Below, one piece after another: positions 6,098 through 7,102 of a DNA stretch of 7,102 nt. The notes beneath the pieces are model-generated. The model was not told the DNA's origin. It searched no databases and saw only the letters and a list, made by a program, of their open reading frames with translations. Each line of letters begins with the position of its first letter. The stretch's first letter is position 1. The position numbers and the translations under genes are program-made. Source of the DNA: UBA9715 sp045629845. Lineage in GTDB: Bacteria; Actinomycetota; Coriobacteriia; Coriobacteriales; Eggerthellaceae. The DNA is taken from NCBI GenBank assembly GCA_045629845.1, contig JAZQRZ010000164.1, forward strand, positions 1-7,102, written 5' to 3'.

Positions 6098-6108
6098 AAT
6101 ATAGCATA
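6098..6108 (-). promoter_or_regulatory. candidate extended -10 promoter of the rimP-nusA-infB operon
   Basis: The minus strand reads TATGCTATATT: a TATATT hexamer (five of six matches to TATAAT) preceded by TATG at the extended -10 position. No convincing -35 lies 16-18 bases upstream (TAGTAT), which is acceptable for an extended -10. Expected start near 6091, giving a leader of about 95 nt before rimP. Confidence 0.45.
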
Positions 6109-6173
6109 CGAACAGCGCAAATACTAGCAATCACGTCGTAATAGGGCTATCAAACGCAACTTCAACACAACCT

Positions 6174-6198
6174 AGGCCCGCGCCATAAGCGCAAGCCT
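6174..6198 (-). terminator. probable serA terminator hairpin
   Basis: Eight bases after the serA stop, the minus-strand RNA forms AGGCUUGCGC / loop UUAUG / GCGCGGGCCU, a ten-base-pair stem with two adjacent U-G pairs. On the plus strand those become mismatches, so the structure favours minus-strand RNA. The following sequence (AGGUUGUGUU) is only moderately U-rich, so termination may be weak or factor-assisted. Confidence 0.5.
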
Positions 6199-6206
6199 GT
6201 CGAACT

Positions 6207-7102
6207 TTAAAGCTTAACGTACCAAAGAGCCTCTAAACCATCGATGCTTTCTTTAAGCCTGTTACACACCTCTTCGTTAACTTCGCCTTCAATGTTTAAG
6301 TACACAACAGCACTATCGGAATCTTCACGATTGCCAATTTGCATCGTAGTGATATTAATTCCTGCTTGACCAAGTATAGTACCAATAACACCCATTCGAC
6401 CAGGTGCATCAACGTATTTTAGAATTATCGACTGAGCGGCTGGCTCGATATCAAAGCTATACCCAAACAGGCTAATAATACGAGCAGGCCTATCAGTGCC
6501 ATAAAGAGTACAAGCTATTGAATTATCAGCTGTTTCCAAGCTTAACGATGAATCGTAGCCAAAGGCATTAACCTGCGAAGAGCAGGTAGCTTCGATACCA
6601 TGACGCTGCGCAACCGCTTCTGCATTAGAGCCCGTGACAGCACCGATATTCTTATACGCAAGAATACCCTTTAACGTGCTAGCCAAAATAACGGACGTGT
6701 CAGCGCTTGCCAAAGTACCACGCGCAGTAACGGTAATCTTTCGCGGCATATCAGGTTCGAGTTGCGAAATAATGCGGCCCATCATGTTTGCGGCTGTTAA
6801 ATACGGACCAAACTTATCCATGACCTCGGGCGGAACATGCGACATATTAACCGCAGTAGGAACAATAGAACCAGCTAAACCCTGAGCGACAAACGTGGCA
6901 ATTTGCACGCCAGCCCTACGCTGAGCTTCAACAGTAACTGCCCCAATATGCGGAGTTAGTACAGCATTGCCAAACTCGTGCAAAGGAGATGAATTGCACG
7001 GTGCGTTTTCAAGAACATCAAAACCAACAGCGCGAATCTTCTCTGCGGCAATGAAGTCAGCAAGAGCCTTTTCATCAAAAATGCCATCGCGGGACACGTT
7101 AA
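6207..7102 (-). CDS. serA: D-3-phosphoglycerate dehydrogenase, C-terminal part (5' end cut by window edge)
   Basis: About 297 codons of the long (type I) enzyme that oxidises 3-phosphoglycerate with NAD+, the first step of serine synthesis in the cytosol. The frame runs off the right edge; the GTG at 7097 is an internal Val, because the preceding in-frame Asn and the following residues align with the NxARGG segment of the catalytic domain. Counting that Val as 1: catalytic Arg3, Glu30 (DVLENAP) and His50 (TPHIGAVTVEAQ) are present. Then come the intervening ASB domain (about 92-215, AANMMGRIISQL) and an ACT domain (about 222-296, DAPGRMGVIG...INITTMQIG), where serine feedback usually acts. 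SRDG replaces the usual ARGG at the Arg. It reads toward rimP but a hairpin and a promoter separate them. Confidence 0.93.
   Translation of the reverse strand, partial: NVSRDGIFDEKALADFIAAEKIRAVGFDVLENAPCNSSPLHEFGNAVLTPHIGAVTVEAQRRAGVQIATFVAQGLAGSIVPTAVNMSHVPPEVMDKFGPYLTAANMMGRIISQLEPDMPRKITVTARGTLASADTSVILASTLKGILAYKNIGAVTGSNAEAVAQRHGIEATCSSQVNAFGYDSSLSLETADNSIACTLYGTDRPARIISLFGYSFDIEPAAQSIILKYVDAPGRMGVIGTILGQAGINITTMQIGNREDSDSAVVYLNIEGEVNEEVCNRLKESIDGLEALWYVKL

Noticed and set aside
5997..6206. tRNA or other structural RNA gene in the intergenic region, as metY in the E. coli nusA operon
   Set aside because: No cloverleaf, TTCGANNC T-arm or CCA-like end is visible. The space is accounted for by a terminator, promoter, palindrome and leader.
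7095..7097. GTG 7097 as the start of a 296-residue protein
   Set aside because: The frame continues upstream to the window edge and the residues match the middle of the SerA catalytic domain, so this is an internal Val of a truncated gene.

Overview
The window is a bacterial chromosome segment in which every gene I can support lies on the minus strand. In transcription order (right to left) it holds the 3' end of serA (cut by the right edge), then an intact rimP-nusA-rnpM(ylxR)-infB-rbfA cluster, and finally nrnA (cut by the left edge). Base composition is close to even. The protein sequences and the order rimP-nusA-ylxR-infB-rbfA-nrnA, with no ylxQ between ylxR and infB, resemble Actinomycetota such as Mycobacterium. 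The moderate GC and the protein style suggest a Coriobacteriia/Eggerthellales relative, possibly near Cryptobacterium. That placement is an impression from memory, not a search result.

Layout: 6207-7102 is the C-terminal part of D-3-phosphoglycerate dehydrogenase (end of the catalytic domain, ASB domain, ACT domain). 5997-6206 is the only sizeable non-coding stretch (210 bp). Read in the direction of transcription it holds a probable serA terminator hairpin (6198-6174), an extended -10 promoter (6108-6098), a perfect 7+4+7 palindrome at the expected transcription start (6091-6074), and a leader in which complementary hexamers alternate CUUUCU / AGAAAG / CUUUCU / AGAAAG. The second and third form the core of an intrinsic terminator, the first and second can form an antiterminator, and the fourth overlaps the rimP ribosome binding site. 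This looks like an attenuator controlling the whole translation/transcription operon, and it is the most interesting element of the window.

From 5996 down to 1 the genes are almost contiguous (gaps of 28, 10, 9, 1 and 3 nt) and should be cotranscribed and largely translationally coupled. RimP and RbfA mature the 30S subunit, NusA controls pausing, termination and antitermination, RnpM (YlxR) modulates RNase P, IF2 loads initiator tRNA, and NrnA clears short RNA leftovers and pAp. Together they form an RNA and ribosome supply operon.

Protein-level oddities are: a C-terminal Cys3His zinc-knuckle-like tail on NusA; an Asp in the IF2 P-loop (GHDDHGKT instead of GHVDHGKT) at the position equivalent to Ras Gly12; extra charged segments in the NusA S1 domain; and SRDG in place of the usual ARGG at the catalytic arginine of SerA. 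I see no mobile elements, tRNA or rRNA genes, CRISPR arrays, or plus-strand genes.
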